This document shows, in pieces, positions 45,338-56,307 of a stretch of 64,000 nt of DNA. Position numbers and translations under genes: made by a program. The notes under the pieces are model-generated. The model saw nothing but the letters and a program-made list of their open reading frames with translations, was not told the DNA's origin and searched no databases. The stretch spans positions 22,878,627 through 22,942,626 of the forward strand of contig OU862922.1 of NCBI GenBank assembly GCA_917880885.1, given 5' to 3'. The first letter of the stretch is position 1. Every line of letters starts with the position of its first letter. Origin of the DNA: Limnephilus marmoratus (Eukaryota; Arthropoda; Insecta; Trichoptera; Limnephilidae).

Positions 45338-45728
45338 AATAAAAACGTGTTTTAAATTTAATACAACTGATAAACAACCATTAGTGTAGAATAGGGTAAA
45401 TAGTTTTTTTTCGGTATTTGTTTTTGGGATGTTATGCCGTGTTGCTACCTCCTTCTTTAGCCAACGTTTCGGACATCGTTGCAGTGTCTATCATCAGGGC
45501 AGATCCGGCAGATCCGGTAGATGGATCCATCCATCCGGTAGATCCATCTACCGGATCTGCCCTGATGAAGGACACTGCAACGATGTCCGAAAGGTTGGCT
45601 AAAGAAGGAGGTAGCGCAACACGGCATAACACCCCAAATACAAACACCGAAAATGCTTTTGGGCGTGAAAATCTTAAAACGTATCAGGGTAAATAGTTGT
45701 TTATCAGTTGTGTATAATTTAAAACAGA
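45338..45728. mobile_element. ~390-bp two-level palindrome
   Basis: Inner arms 45412-45523 and 45540-45651 are near-perfect complements (cgttgcagtgtc ... gatccggtagatggatcc at the centre). Outer arms (gtgttttaaattt...caactgataaacaacc at about 45340-45380, and gttgtttatcagttgtg...aaattt aaaac at 45695-45725) also pair, with unequal sequence between. The inner arms match the arms at 575-890. Non-coding. Confidence 0.75.
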
Positions 45729-46431
45729 TTTATGCAGCATGATCGGTACAGGTACATAAACAATATGTGGGTACCTACTTGATTGTTAAATTGTTGTTAC
45801 CATATTGTTAAAAACGCATAGTTTGTTTTGGGTTCCCGATTAGATAGTACTTACTCCAAAGTTAGTTGGTAAGTATCTGACAAAACAAAAGATAGTAGGT
45901 AGATACAGAAAAGTTTGGGTTATAAGCTCTGCCACGTTTGACTTGGCACCAACTCACTAAGTAGGTACTTTCGTTGCGGCCCGCTTGAGAATTTAGTCAC
46001 AGTGGCTATAACAATATTTGCCACACTCTTTCCCACAGGCCATCTGAAGAATGGCCACATCTTTCTCAAGAAAGTAGTGCCATTGTCGTCGGGCTGCAGA
46101 GTTGTACGGAGAAATGTCATTTGTATCCGAGGCACGCGCGAAACGGTGTGAACACTTTGGTGGTCAGGACTGAATCTGGGAACAACAGTCGTTAATACTT
46201 CATTTACGGTAATAGTTTTACGTGAAATCGAACAATACCAGCATAGATAGGTACTAACCTAAACAACAGAACACTAAATAACAGAAACACGATAAATACG
46301 TGACGTAGAATGGGGCAACTTTTAATTCATTGTATTAATTTAACATCCCCACACTGTATCATTCAACGGATCAATCTAATTGTCTTTGATATTAATTTCC
46401 TCATAATTTCCTGTCATGTCTATCATTTGAC

Positions 46432-46803
46432 GACCTCCGTAGTCCAGTGGGTAAGACTCTTGACTCACAATCCGGAGGTCGCGGGTTCGAACCCGGCATG
46501 CGCAAATAAATTTTATTTGATTAATTTGTGTTATTTCACAATTAATTCATTTAAAATAATATATAGTATATTTGCGGCATGTTCCAGAGTGGAAGATACT
46601 ATCAGTATCACCCTGGTGTAAGACCACCATTCAGAATTGAATAGCCAGGTACTTCCCAACCTTCCTCTTCCCCACCTCCTTCCCCTCCCCACTACCTTCA
46701 GCCTCACAACATACCCCAATTGGGGATGCCATAGTCTCACTGGCTCCAGACGGGAGCAGTTGAGATTCTTGTGCGGTTATTCACTGTAAAAAAAAAAAAA
46801 AAA
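46432..46803 (+). mobile_element. tRNA-derived SINE, copy 1 (with A and B boxes)
   Basis: The head has an A-box (TAGTCCAGTGGG) and a B-box (GGTTCGAACCC) in a tRNA-like arrangement (46433-46500) that does not close at the acceptor arm. The body includes cagagtggaagatac, caccctggtgtaagaccacc, tagccaggtact and ggggatgccatagtctcact, then a poly(A) of about 16. The body recurs at 52588-52975. The boxes would allow RNA polymerase III transcription. Confidence 0.8.
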
Positions 46804-46804
46804 A

Positions 46805-47795
46805 CTTATTCATTATTTAATTACTTTCACTTAAGTACGTGCCATTTTTTAATTGTTTGCGATTATGTGATTTATTACATTTAAATCAATAAATAGCGTA
46901 GGTAATGATTTAAGCCATTTTTCTAAAATTAAGAATACAATGAAAACCTCTATATTTGTTCAAAGAGTTGTTTTCAATAATTTTAACCAAAATCAATTTT
47001 CGATTTTGTTAAATTTGGCTACTTTATTATATGTATTTACGACAGTCGACATTTAATTGAAAGTATCAGTAATCAAGTAATATCATTGGTCTCATTTCTA
47101 TGCTGTCCACATTTGTTACATCGAATCCGTACAACATTGCTTCCTATGAGGAATTGCTTGGAAGTTAGGACTTAAAAGAGGCGAGTACTCGTATGATGAA
47201 ATTAAACAAACTTTAAACATTTCTTCTATCTGATCTAATTTCCATATTCAAAATTATCAACAGTAGTACTGACTCACCTGCTTTGTTACAACTCGTCCAG
47301 TTCAACGTCCTTTCCCGTAGACTCCGAAATAATTAATTGCTGTTCCTTAATCAACATTCCACTAATTAGGAATTCCATTCTCCTTTTGCCGGAATGTCGA
47401 GACATGTCAACGCAAGTCAAAGCATTGAATTTTTTGGTGTAAGCCTAAAAGACTTTCGGAAGTCGATACGCAATGTGTAATTTATAAAGCCCTTTAAATC
47501 CTTCTTCATGCTTTGACTTGCAGTTATCTTCTATATGTATGTACTTTTTATATTACATATTGTCATTGCTCTTCATTTATATGTGCTCTCCTTTACTGTC
47601 ATCTCTGTTTCTTACTCACATTATTATTATATTGTTAATGGACTATTTGTCCGTAAATAAAATAAATAAATCATCATGCTGTGAGTCGGACATATTTATG
47701 CACTCGACATATTTATGTTCTGGACCAATTTTTATTATTTTAATTGATTTTTTCCTTTTGATGATATTTAGATTGTGTATATGTTAACGAACATA
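46805..47795. other. No supported gene
   Basis: AT-rich. The hydrophobic 89-codon frame at 47518-47787 comes from T-rich DNA and has no other support. Confidence 0.45.
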
Positions 47796-47799
47796 AATA

Positions 47800-48056
47800 A
47801 AATCATTACAGTTGAGATGGTATGGGCACATAAGACGGAGACCATCATACTACATAGTGAAGCATGCAATTTCCATGGAGCTTCATCGGCGGTCATCCAG
47901 AGAAAGACCAAAGAACTCCTGGATGCCTCAATGCTCCAAAATATTGCAGAGAAACGGCCTGGATGAAAGCGATACCCAGAACCGACGAAGTTATCATCGC
48001 CTGAGAATGAGAAGAGCCGACCCCAACAATGGCAATGAGTTGGGATAGTGCAACAA
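47800..48056 (+). pseudogene. RTE-type LINE C-terminal fragment
   Basis: The frame at 47812-48048 reads MRWYGHIRRRP, then frameshifted remnants ending LRMRRADPNNGNELG. RWYGH...P and RADPN are typical of the far C-terminus of insect RTE-like LINEs. A different subfamily from 17335-17862. Confidence 0.6.
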
Positions 48057-48067
48057 AAAAGAAGATT

Positions 48068-48165
48068 TCGTTTATGTTAGCTCCACACAAGAGACCCTGA
48101 GGATAATAATTACTCTCAGGACCAACGCCATCTTTGGAGATACTGTAAGGGGATGGGATGATGGG
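48068..48165 (-). pseudogene. LINE 3'-end fragment
   Basis: On the minus strand it is like the LINE 3' end: atctccaaagatggcg, ctgagagtaattattatcct, cagggtctcttgtgtggagc. Diverged and short. Confidence 0.55.
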
Positions 48166-48182
48166 AATGAAGACAATATTAA

Positions 48183-48328
48183 AGACTTAAACGAAAATTT
48201 GAAATAGAAAAATCTCTTTCAGATTTTAATAGAAAAATCTGAAAGAGGTACTGTCGCGTCTAGGAAATAATGGCCAAGTTCCTAGATGCGACCGAATCCT
48301 TTCTGTTTCAAATTTTCGTTAGAGACTT
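48183..48328. mobile_element. Small element folding as a three-way junction
   Basis: Outer arms agacttaaacgaaaatttga... (48183-48210) and the complement at 48300-48328 pair. Inside are two further hairpins: ctctttcagatttt (48214-48227) with 48234-48247, and gtcgcgtctaggaa (48253-48266) with 48279-48292. Non-coding, about 146 bp. Confidence 0.7.
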
Positions 48329-48348
48329 GTGCGAGAGTCGTTAATATT

Positions 48349-48791
48349 GGTACCGTGTATTTTCATCCCGGGACAAAATATCCTCCGACAAAATATCACT
48401 CGACATAATATCCCAAGGACAAAATGTTCTACAGACAAAATATCCTCCGACAAAATACCACTCGACGTAATATCCCAAGGACAAAATGTTATACGAACAA
48501 AATATCTTCCGACAAAATATCACTCGACATAATATCCCAAGGACAAAATGTTCTACGGACAAAATATCACTCGACATAATATTCCAAGGACAAAATGTTC
48601 TACGGACAAAACATCTCCGAACAAGGAAGGAAGGAGACAGAGCAAAGATTTAAATTTTAAATTTGGCGTCCTAAGGTTTTGTTGGGTTAGGTTAGGTTTG
48701 GTTAGGTTAGGATAGGTTAAGTTAGGATATTTTGTCGGGGGGGACATTTTGTCAGGAGAAAATTTGTCGCGGGATGAAAAGTCGCGGAACC
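48349..48791. mobile_element. Phrase-armed foldback element (locus D) with TTAGG core
   Basis: The left arm (about 48369-48630) is a higher-order array of 15-16-bp phrases (gacaaaatatcctcc, gacaaaatatcactc, gacataatatcccaag, gacaaaatgttctacg) repeated as ~61-bp blocks. A TTAGG-type run (48682-48726) follows, then a short right arm with inverted phrases (ggatattttgtcgggg, gacattttgtc, aaatttgtcgcgggatgaaa). The termini are inverted: GGTACCGTGTATTTTCATCC at the left and GGTTCCGCGACTTTTCATCC at the right read inward (15 of 20 match). No clear target duplication, no ORF. Confidence 0.75.
48682..48726. repeat. TTAGG-type run inside locus D
   Basis: gggttaggttaggtttggtt followed by aggttaggataggttaagtt; here it lies next to the right arm. 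Confidence 0.8.
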
Positions 48792-49570
48792 GTTTGTTTT
48801 GTTATATATTTAATATTGAAAACACTGTTATTTTATAGTGCAGACTTTTTATTGAAGAGGTGTTAACATCATTGACATTAATTCCCAATATACCACAGAT
48901 GACAATTATTGAAAGAAGTAGTTCATCACTAGTGAAGTGCAACGTACAACAATAGTGATGTGACACAGTTAATATTGTCTTCAATGATTACTACATTCTT
49001 AATTGAAGTATAACGCTTATGATTTGGTTTAAAAAACAGACTGGCATGTTACAAAGCGAATTAATTGATTTTTTTTTTTGCAAATTTTCAATAACAAATT
49101 TGGTTCGAACAAAAAAGTCTTCTTTGCAAAGATTGCTTCTTTGATGTACAAAAATACTCCATGCTACATAGAAGCCTGTTTTAATTCGTGACGTTGAATT
49201 CTCTAAGTATTGAGAGGTCAACGGCTTTATATTTTAATAGGATTTATTATATTTCGCGTGGATTATAAAAGAAGTAGCCAAAAGTCGTTAATGCGAACAT
49301 CAAAATTTAAAGTGCATTTTTTAACACGCATAAATTTGTAAAGAATTCTGGGAATGTTAATATCATACCTTAAGATTTCATTAAGTCATGCTTAATCTAT
49401 GATATCCATAATAAAGTGTTATCTTAATATGCAAATACATAGTTGAGAAGGTGTAATATTCATCTTTTGATTAAACATCGTAACCGATATTGCACCATCA
49501 AATTTTAGCATTGAATACTTGAATAATATATGGAATACATATTTAACAGAAGCACAAAGTGAAAAGTTTT
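48792..49570. other. No supported gene
   Basis: AT-rich; nothing recognised. Confidence 0.45.
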
Positions 49571-49919
49571 CAATTCGGGAGGCGTGAATCGGTACCACCA
49601 CTGCACCGGAAACCATTTATTGGATGGCTAACAGCCACTGGTTCCCTTTAGTGGTTCGCTACATTTGGTGACTTAGCAGGGGTGCCCGAGTTTGTGGGGT
49701 GAGGTTTGTCTAGGTCTTGGCGGCTGATGCGTTTGATTAGAAGATACTGGTTGAGGGAGACCTTTTAACGTCTCCATTCGGACTCTCTCGACCAATCGCC
49801 TTGTAACACAGTTTTAGCAATGGATTCATACGTTCGTTAGTTCTGGACACATTAACCCCCAGATTCCTACCTACCCCCGATATATTTTCTTTTCCAGAAC
49901 TTCCTCTCCTTGTTTCCAT
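49571..49919 (+). mobile_element. Non-autonomous LINE derivative without its 3' end
   Basis: It matches the LINE leader (gaggcgtgaatcggtacc, ggtgacttagcaggggtgcc, tggttgagggagacctttt, attcctacctaccc). The sequence stops before the 3' hairpin and joins another copy at 49920. Confidence 0.65.
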
Positions 49920-50237
49920 TTTTGGGAAGCAGGAATGGGTACCGCCGCCCCGGGAGCCTTTATTGGATAACTAACACTTCTGCCATAGGCCCCAAGTGGT
50001 TCGCTACGTTTTATGATTTAGTAGGGGTGCCCGGGTTCACGGGGTGAGGTTTGTCTAGGCCTTGGAGGTGGATGACCAGAACACACTGAACCCCAGAATC
50101 CTACCCACCCTTAAACCCTTTTCCTTCCCAGAACTCTCCTTTCCTTCCTTTCCTTAAAAAAACCCCTCCACAGAGCATCCCCTGAGGGAGATTGTTTTCC
50201 TCAGGGCCTCCTGTGTGGGGCTCATGTAAAAAAAAGA
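49920..50237 (+). mobile_element. Non-autonomous LINE derivative, complete ends
   Basis: Leader-type start (tttgggaagcaggaatgggt, accgccgccccgggagc), leader middle (gttcacggggtgaggtttgt), then the 3' end (ccctccacagagcatcccct ... cctcagggcctcctgtgtgg) and a short A-tail. No coding part. Confidence 0.7.
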
Positions 50238-50336
50238 CTCTCCACACAGCATCCTCAAAGATGACATAGGCCCTAAGAGAACGTATTTTTCCTTAGAACT
50301 TCCTGTCTGGAGCTAATGTAAAAAATGAGCCAGTTT
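50238..50336 (+). mobile_element. LINE-derivative 3' end, third tandem piece
   Basis: Only the 3' portion (actctccacacagcatcctc ... gacataggccctaagagaac ... gtctggagctaatgtaaaa) directly after the A-tail of the previous copy. Confidence 0.65.
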
Positions 50337-50349
50337 AAGAGAAAAACCT

Positions 50350-50650
50350 GCTTTTTTTTTTTTACATGAGCTCCACACAGGAGACCCTGAGGAACATAAT
50401 TTTCCTCAAGGCCTATGTCATCTTTATGCTCACCTATGATGCTGTGTGAAGGGTTTTTTTAAGGAAAGGAAGGAGAGGAGAGTTCTGGGAAGGAAAAGGG
50501 TTTAAGGGGTGGGTAGAAATCTTGGGTTCAGTATGATCTGGTCATCCGCCTCCAAGACCTAGACAAACCTCACCCCATGAACCCGGGCACCCCTGCTAAA
50601 TCACCAAACGTAGCGAACCACTTGGGGTGACCTATGGCAGAGGTGTTTTG
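50350..50650 (-). mobile_element. Non-autonomous LINE derivative, opposite strand
   Basis: It begins with a T-run (the A-tail on the minus strand) and the 3' hairpin, and runs to the leader block with cacccctgctaaatcaccaa and ggtgacctatggcagaggtg. It is truncated before the 5' terminus. Confidence 0.7.
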
Positions 50651-51097
50651 TAATTTTTTATTGTAAATTTATAACGGAATAACGAATAAGATTGAATTGA
50701 TAACGGAATTCGCTAAGAATTAATCTGAATGCTCTTAGTTAAATAAATTTATTGTGGTACGCCATGAATAGGTTTTTCTACTAACCGCGCGTTGAGCATT
50801 TTGTTATGGCATCAAAACATTCATCGATTTTCAGCAACACACAAATTACACGTCGGTAATGAAAATTAATTAATTTAACGTCAGCTATGCCAGATTCCAG
50901 CCGTAGCTATACATTGATTACATTTAATACTTTGATTAGTTAATATCCATAATTTACCCACTTAAGGTTATAATGTACACACGTAAATAAAATTATAAGC
51001 TGTTTATTTGATGGTTTAATAAGTTACAAGCTATAACTACTTAAATTTGCTATACTATCAACGTACATTATATTTTAGATGTATGAAATATATTGTA

Positions 51098-52380
51098 CTA
51101 GCTGACCCGGCGAACTTCGTACCGCCTCAGAATCAATTACTGTTGTGTTAACTTAAATTCAGTTTTTTAAGTTATTCTATTTCATTATTTTTTTTATTAT
51201 TTTTTTTATTATTTTTTTTTGACTTATTCGAGTGACGTCTAAAATATTGCAAAAAATTACGAAATCCGAAAAAAATGATAAATTTTGAAAGGCTTAATCT
51301 CGGAAACTATTAAGTCTACAGAGACAATTCTAGTATCATATTGTATCAAATTTAGTCTACTTTAAAAACATTTTAAAAAAGTTTTTTCAAAAACTAGTCT
51401 TTTAGGGTTATAATCGCCAAAATTTGAAAAAAACGATTTTTTCGCGGTTTGCGCTCGAGGTCACAAACTTTGAAAGGCTATATATATAAATCTGTAAAAC
51501 TATTGGGTTTACAGAGACAATTCTAGTATCATATTATAGCAAATTTAGTCTACTTTAAAAACGTCATAAAAAAAGTTTTTTCAAAAACTAGTCCTTTAGG
51601 GTTATAATCGCCAAAATTTGAAAAAATAACGATTTTTTCGCGGTTTTTTCGATTTTTGACAATGTTGCGTTCGGCGCTCGAGGTCAAAAACTTGGATTAT
51701 TCATAAGGCCAACATCATAAACAAGTCTGCAAAAAATCAGAACTACCGGATTTAACGCATACTACCCCATACATTCAGGCGACAAAGTTACTGGACTATA
51801 TATAAGTAATGAATCAATTATCGGTGCGCAACTGTACCGTGTTTTTTTTTGTTGTCGGTATCAGAGATGGCGTTTGTACGGATTTATATTTTTTATGATT
51901 TTCTTACTTTTCCACTTACTTTTGGGAATTGTGTTTCTTTTCTTTATACTTTGGAGATTTATTATAATTATTGTATTTTTCCTTATACGTTCACCGTTTG
52001 TCTCATTTTTACTATTGACATTTACTGTGTAAGGAAGAGGGGAAGCATTATATGTTTAAGAATAAAAGCAAAACGCTGATTGCATTGACAATTGACGTTT
52101 TTGAGTTTTTGGAATTCACTCCCTATTCAATATTATATTTATCACAAAATTGCTGCAGCTCTTTCAAAAGATGACAATTCGTTCCATACAAAATGTACGA
52201 GGAAAAGAATTTACCCAATAATTTTTTTTTTCGTGAATTTTCCAATTTTTTAATAGCTATGCTGCTATTAGGGGCGGAGACAAATCCAACAAATCAAAGA
52301 TCATAAAAATTGGTCCGGCCGTACTTGAGTTAAAAATGGTGTAACTAACCCGACTTTGTTTTATTTATTAAGATAGATTC
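51098..52380 (+). repeat. Dispersed insect repeat (tagctgacccggcgaacttc ... ttattaagatagat)
   Basis: Opening ctagctgacccggcgaac and ending aaaaattggtccggccgtac ... cgactttgttttatttatta match a widespread insect retroposon type. Inside, ~185 bp is duplicated in tandem (aactagtcttttagggttat at 51395 and its partner near 51585). No intact ORF. Confidence 0.6.
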
Positions 52381-52587
52381 AAAGTAAACCTTAATTTTTC
52401 TTCGTTAAATGAAATATTTTTTCTTTCTACGTAAAAAGCGATTAGAAAAATAAATATTTTTTATATCATTGAAGATGAAGATAATAAATACTAATAAATA
52501 TGTCCTGGTATGGCGAGAAATCTTGGGTTCTTGGGGAAATTCTAAGTTGCGACCGTTACTTTGATATTTAAAAAAAATTATTATTTT

Positions 52588-52975
52588 TTTTTTTAACATG
52601 AATACCGCACAAGAGTCACCAACTGCTCCCTTCTGGAGCCAGTGAGACTATGGCATCCCCAACTGGGGTATGTTGTGAGGCTGAAGGTGGTGGGGAGGGG
52701 AAGGAGATAAAAGATTAAGGTGTGGAAGTACCTGGCTATTCAGATCTCGTCACCAAACACGGTTAAAGCCATTTCAAGCAACGTTTCGATTCTGAATAGT
52801 GGTATTACACCAGGGCGATACTGAAAGAATCTTCCACTCTGGAACGTGCCCTAAATATATTATATTTGAGTTTTAATGAATTAATTGTGAAATACCACAA
52901 ATTAATCAAATAAAATTTATTTTCGCGACCTTCGGATTTAGAGTCGAGAGTGTTACCTTGGGACTACGAAGGCCG
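52588..52975 (-). mobile_element. tRNA-derived SINE, copy 2 (B-box lost)
   Basis: On the minus strand: an A-box-like TAGTCCCAAGG near 52970-52960, then GGTCGC directly followed by the body, so the B-box (GGTTCGAACCC) of copy 1 is deleted. The body also has an extra ~55-bp stretch near 52747-52795. The other body blocks match 46560-46790. Confidence 0.7.
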
Positions 52976-52979
52976 TGCT

Positions 52980-53978
52980 GTCTTGTTCCGTTATATGTTT
53001 CGTTTAGATTTATTAATGGTATCTTCTTCTTCCATAGTATATTACATTGATAGATATAACCTTCAAAAGTTATTCCAATAAAAATAATAATTTAAATCAT
53101 AATTTAAAATTAAAATTTAATGTCAAATTATTTTATTTAGCGCCCTAGAATTCAATACCGTTGCTGTATTAAAAATTGAACTGCAATTATTACAATAATG
53201 ATACAATAAAGTGGCACACAGGTAATAATAATTATTGTTTATTGTCCAAATCGTTCTTTGATGACATACTTGATAGTAATTGAGAAATCCATACTTGAAA
53301 TCCGTGAGTGCTTCTTATTTAATTTGCCAGGCTTATTTGAATGTGTACAGAATGTGAACATGGTTCAGAATCCACAAGATGTTCCCCGTGCTCTCAGAAT
53401 CATAATAGGTATATACTATAATCATCTTTTAAATTTTTTTATTATTGTATAAAAATTGCATTCAATCGGTATTTATTACCAATTGTAGGAGGAGATTAGT
53501 TCCACAGATTAATTACATGAACAAATTAAATAATCATAAACGCATTAGTGTAGCAACAACATACACATATATGTAACAACATATAACATACCTACCAACA
53601 TTGTGATATGTAAATGTTGAAAATAATTCAGAATAAGTTTTTATGGTGAAAAACAGTGGAAAAGGAATTTTTTTTTTAAATATCATGACACAGTTGAGCA
53701 AAATAATAACAGCAATACTTTAGTAGTTAATCACATACTAGCAATTTGATGCATGGTAAGAAAGAGCAAAATATAATCTTAATAAATAAGGTCGATTAGA
53801 GCCGTGATTTTAACATCAGTGAGAATTTTGTTATAGAGCAATTTTCTTTAAATTCGTATGGCAATTTGTTAAATATTAATGATATTCAAGGGTTCCTTGA
53901 CCATATTTGAAACATAGGTACTTATTCCTTTATTTTGTGAGAGACGCGTATTGTATGAGACGCGTATTTACAAATATC
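52980..53978. other. No supported gene
   Basis: AT-rich, unrecognised. Confidence 0.45.
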
Positions 53979-55163
53979 GTAATAATTAGACATCGGATTA
54001 TATGCACTAACAAAGTGCCAAAATATGCATGCAAATATGCACTAAAAAAGGCTGAAATATGCACTAAAAACTCTTGATTTGCCCAAAATATGCACAATAC
54101 AAAATCAAAAAACCATTTATATTTTTATATATTTTAATTAAAGACCGTACAAAAACAGCGAAATATTCTTAAAATTATGCATAGTTTTTGTGATAATATA
54201 CAACTAAGTATTTTTTCCAAATTTTCGAGCTCAAATTTGTGACGTTTGTCACCCAGTATTAATTTGTACGCCGAAAACGACCTCTCTACGTCAACTGACG
54301 TCATTGGACAAAATTTAAAATTTGGCGCCATTTCTGGAGATACCTGTTTAGGCAGGGTATGACCTGTGCCGTTGATGTAGGCATTAATGTTCTTCATCTC
54401 TTCAAGACTCGGGTTTTTAAGCAAAATAGAGTTTAGAACTTTTTACGAATCTTTTCTGATATTGAATTAGGAAGGGCGTTGGCGAGTTCGATCATTGTTT
54501 CCAGTATTTCTATTGCTTTAAATAGAGGAAGGTTTTTTGTTTCCAATTTTTTTATGGCATCTGGTAACTTGTGGAAATGTGTTGAGATGAGGGCGATATT
54601 CTATTTAATGGATGCGTCTTCAAATGCTAGCTTGCTTGAATGAATTGCAATGGCGTCAGTACTGTCAAATTGCTTAACTATTGATTTACGGCCTCAAAAT
54701 TTTCAGCATAGAATAATACTGCCTTTAGCCAAGTACCCCATCGAGTAATTATGGGTTCTGGTGGCAATGCTAGATTTGGCAATTGCTCTTTATAAGACTG
54801 CACACGCGACGGTGCTTTTAAAAACACTTTTTTGTAGAGGAAATCAATTTATTAACATTCCCATACTCTTGCCGTATCTATTCTGCAAGGCGATGAAACC
54901 CGTGAGCTAAGCAGGTAATGTGTAGTAAATTTGGATAAAAAGTTTGCAAGGCTTGGCCAGCTTTCACGTCAGCCACCGCGCTGGTGCCCTACGCGTCATG
55001 GTCACCTAGCTCCCTATACGCAGATGATACCTCCCGCTATTAAACGAAATATGCACGATTTGGGAAAAAAGGCTGAAATATGCATTAACGTCGTAATTAG
55101 AGAGTTATATGCATTTGCATATGCAAATATGCAAATGCATATAATCCGATGTCTAGTAATAAT
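53979..55163 (-). mobile_element. hAT transposon with decayed transposase, 1169 bp
   Basis: Ends TAGACATCGGATTATATGCA are exact inverted repeats (53987 and 55155). The 8-bp duplication GTAATAAT is exact at 53979-53986 and 55156-55163. Subterminal atgcatttgcatatgcaaat and aaatatgcact words repeat at both ends. The transposase is on the minus strand and broken (see next entry). Confidence 0.88.
54134..55030 (-). pseudogene. hAT transposase remnant (CGGBP1-like type)
   Basis: The minus strand retains the C-terminus (54134-54424): EEMKNINAYI, then FKFCPMTSVDVERSFSAYK and LGDKRHKFELENLEK, the hAT dimerisation signature. Upstream, in broken frames, [20 protein letters not shown] and WLKAVL-like words continue the same protein type to about 55000. 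Several stops and frameshifts make it non-functional. The resemblance to CGG-repeat-binding-protein-like hAT transposases is from family knowledge. Confidence 0.7.
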
Positions 55164-55606
55164 ATAATCCGTTTAAAAGAAATGTTCATAATGGATGTCT
55201 GGTCTCTTTAGCTATTGTTATATTATCCTAAATATTTTATAAATATTTTTTAAAATTATTGAACGATAGATAAATTATATTTGATTGATTGCCACCAAGG
55301 GACGGGTTTAGGGGGTTCAAACCTCCCTACCCCTCCTCATCAACCTCAGTATTGCTTTGGAAAAAAGGTAATAGTACCCGTAGATTACGTTTCTGAAAAA
55401 ATTCAACAACATTATTTGCACTATATTTTTTATTAATGTGATGTTAACAATAAGTTGTGGTAAATAGAGGTCCCAACAAATTTTCCAATCCTCTCCAAAA
55501 TCGAAAAGGCTACTTAGTAGTCGAACCCCCCCATGTGAATTCTATCGCTACGCCATTCATTACTATATTCATTCAGATTAATTATGAATTATTAAATTAA
55601 CACTTA

Positions 55607-56307
55607 TTAAGAGGGCATTACCAGAGAAAACCAGAAATATCTCATTTTCAAATCAGAATTTAGACGTATTGACTCTTTTCCACAAAAAATATAAATGGAT
55701 TTCGAAAGATTGTTCTTTTATCTACCATTCGCATGTAATAAATTTTGAGATTTTTTTAAAATTTTTAGTATAATAAGGTTATTCCATAGGTCGTTGGCAG
55801 ATTTGTTAAATTTTCAAAAAAGATTTTGTATTATACCACACCCATTTCAAATAATATAATCATGCAGTAAAATAAATCAATACATTATCTAGCAAACGCA
55901 TATTTTAGAATTTTAATTTTAGTTTCAATAAAATCATTAAAAAATATGTACGTACATTGGTCCATTTGTATATTTATTTGCGCACTTACAAACTAATATA
56001 TTTCAGATTTTTTTAACATTCTTATTAAATCTAGACATTATTGAAAAATAATAAATACTTATAATCAAAAAACAACTACAAAAAGTACATTATTTTAATA
56101 GTTTTATCATCACGCCTTTCAGCATTTTGGATGAAGGTATAAATTAAAGCTAATTTGAATTGAAATAAATTCGATATTGAGTTATAATTTAAAAAAGCTG
56201 GTACGAAGAATAATCAATCTTTCTCGTTGTAACCGCCCTGCACGATCGTAAGAACAACATTCGACGAAATGTGGATTTTCGTCCGCTGGCTGGTTAAACG
56301 CTCTTAA
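55607..56307. mobile_element. TTAA-flanked non-autonomous DNA element, copy 3
   Basis: Same family as 3845-4526. TTAA lies at 55607-55610 and 56304-56307, with terminal TTAAGAGGGCATTACCAG intact. 701 bp. Inner sequence (gtaaccgccctgcacgatcg) is nearly identical among copies. Confidence 0.8.

Noticed and set aside
46432..46503. Functional tRNA gene
   Set aside because: A and B boxes are present but the acceptor stem does not pair and the sequence continues into a SINE body with poly(A).
47518..47787. Small multi-pass membrane protein
   Set aside because: The hydrophobicity comes from T-rich codons in AT-rich DNA; there is no start context, splice signal or similarity to support a gene.
48369..48630. 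CRISPR-like array
   Set aside because: The units are contiguous variants of one phrase with no unique spacers of constant length, no cas genes, and the setting is eukaryotic.
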